Below are positions 7,033-7,360 of a DNA stretch of 7,360 bases, in pieces. This DNA is from Gammaproteobacteria bacterium RIFCSPLOWO2_02_FULL_56_15 (lineage in GTDB: Bacteria; Pseudomonadota; Gammaproteobacteria; Eutrophobiales; Eutrophobiaceae). Both the position numbers and the translations under genes were made by a program. Numbering within the stretch: the first letter of the stretch is position 1; the number at the start of each line of letters is the position of its first letter. Below the pieces are notes generated by a model, which saw only the letters and a program-made list of their open reading frames with translations, had not been told where the DNA came from and ran no database searches. Where the stretch lies: assembly GCA_001801825.1 (NCBI GenBank), contig MGYR01000013.1, positions 5,039 to 12,398 on the forward strand, in the 5' to 3' direction.

Positions 7033-7076
7033 ATGGAGAAATCCATACACGGGGTGGGCAACCACAAGGATTGCCC
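7033..7076. terminator. Two small hairpins between convergent genes, weak terminator candidates
   Basis: ATGGA-GAAA-TCCAT (7033-7046) is a 5-bp stem with a GAAA loop. GGGCAA (7056-7061) pairs with TTGCCC (7071-7076) across 9 bases. Neither is followed by a T-run, so intrinsic termination is doubtful. The rest of 7028-7125 shows nothing else clear. Confidence 0.3.
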
Positions 7077-7098
7077 CTACAAGCATTCCCCGGCATAG
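7033..7098 (+). CDS. Possible 21-codon ORF just after the dehalogenase-like gene
   Basis: An ATG at 7033, 5 bases after the upstream stop, opens a frame of 21 residues (MEKSIHGVGNHKDCPYKHSPA) ending in TAG at 7096-7098. AGGAAA (7017-7022) lies 10 bases upstream. The peptide is hydrophilic and contains three His and one Cys. I do not recognise it. It is short enough to be chance, and hairpins at 7033-7046 and 7056-7076 overlap it. Confidence 0.22.
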   Translation: MEKSIHGVGNHKDCPYKHSPA

Positions 7099-7125
7099 GG
7101 CGGTGGAAATACAGGATCGTCCAAT

Positions 7126-7360
7126 TTATTTATTCAGATCTTCCCAGCACCGGCGCAAGGCTTCATTGAGCTCGGCGCTTTGAAAACGGGCCGCCTTGTT
7201 GGTCGGTGGCAAAGGTTCATCATAGAAAAACGCAGGCAACTCGTCATCGGCCTCGGTGAAACCCGCCGCACGGTTGAATTCAGCCTCGAGCCGCAGGGTT
7301 TCCCGCCCGAGCCGTACCATGAAATCCCCGCCCAGTTCCACACCGGTGGCGCTATGGATG
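7126..7360 (-). CDS. Aldehyde:ferredoxin oxidoreductase family, C-terminal end (runs off right edge)
   Basis: The frame is open to the window edge and ends in TAA at 7126-7128, so only the last 77 codons or so are present of a family usually about 600 residues long. The visible segment carries the C-terminal AOR pattern: SATG, then GRETLRLEAEFNRAAGFTEA, DDELPAFFYDEPLPP, and a short variable tail ending in WEDLNK. It resembles the bacterial AOR/YdhV group as I recall it. These enzymes hold a tungsten (or molybdenum) bis-pterin and a [4Fe-4S] cluster, and oxidise aldehydes to acids with ferredoxin or another partner as acceptor. The metal and cluster ligands lie outside the window, so activity and exact subtype cannot be judged. 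The gene is convergent with the dehalogenase-like gene, with 98 bases between the two stops. Confidence 0.75.
   Translation of the reverse strand, partial: IHSATGVELGGDFMVRLGRETLRLEAEFNRAAGFTEADDELPAFFYDEPLPPTNKAARFQSAELNEALRRCWEDLNK

Noticed and set aside
1..7360. CRISPR array, insertion sequence, tRNA or rRNA.
   Set aside because: No spaced direct repeats, no transposase frame or terminal inverted repeats, and no tRNA or rRNA signature were seen on either strand.

Overview
The window looks like a chromosomal stretch of a gammaproteobacterium with moderately high GC. The evidence is the GlyA N-terminus and the TrxB sequence, both recalled as close to the E. coli proteins. Genes are tightly packed, with short spacers and good Shine-Dalgarno sites. 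A genus cannot be fixed from the sequence. A metabolically versatile environmental lineage is an inference from the reductive-dehalogenase-like gene and the aldehyde oxidoreductase end.

Layout from left to right. (1) The first 68 codons of glyA (serine hydroxymethyltransferase) run leftward off the window edge. (2) A 187-base spacer holds a perfect 7-bp hairpin. (3) A leftward two-gene operon follows: nfeD (membrane ClpP-class serine protease) and a stomatin/slipin SPFH protein, separated by one base. (4) A divergent spacer of 189 bases contains a 13-bp imperfect palindrome. (5) A rightward AAA+ ATPase of the DUF815 type comes next. (6) A compact two-sided hairpin terminator separates it from (7) leftward trxB (thioredoxin reductase). 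(8) A divergent spacer of about 260 bases carries a consensus -10 box. (9) A rightward gene of 734 codons encodes a reductive-dehalogenase-like protein. It has an internally duplicated corrinoid-binding region, two [4Fe-4S] motifs and no export signal. (10) A possible 21-codon ORF follows, and then (11) the convergent 3' end of a tungsten aldehyde:ferredoxin oxidoreductase gene that runs off the right edge.

How the genes may work together. NfeD and slipin are a well-known partner pair in membrane quality control, and here they are translationally coupled. GlyA, TrxB and the DUF815 ATPase are housekeeping or general functions. The notable gene is the reductive-dehalogenase-like one. Its architecture (no Tat signal, duplicated N-terminal half, ferredoxin-type C-terminal region, no rdhB anchor beside it) matches the cytosolic, non-respiratory class typified by NpRdhA of Nitratireductor, not the respiratory PceA/TceA class. 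It has no fused flavin reductase domain, so it needs an outside electron donor. The neighbouring genes include an NADPH flavoprotein (trxB) and an enzyme of a ferredoxin-linked family (AOR), but any functional link is inference.
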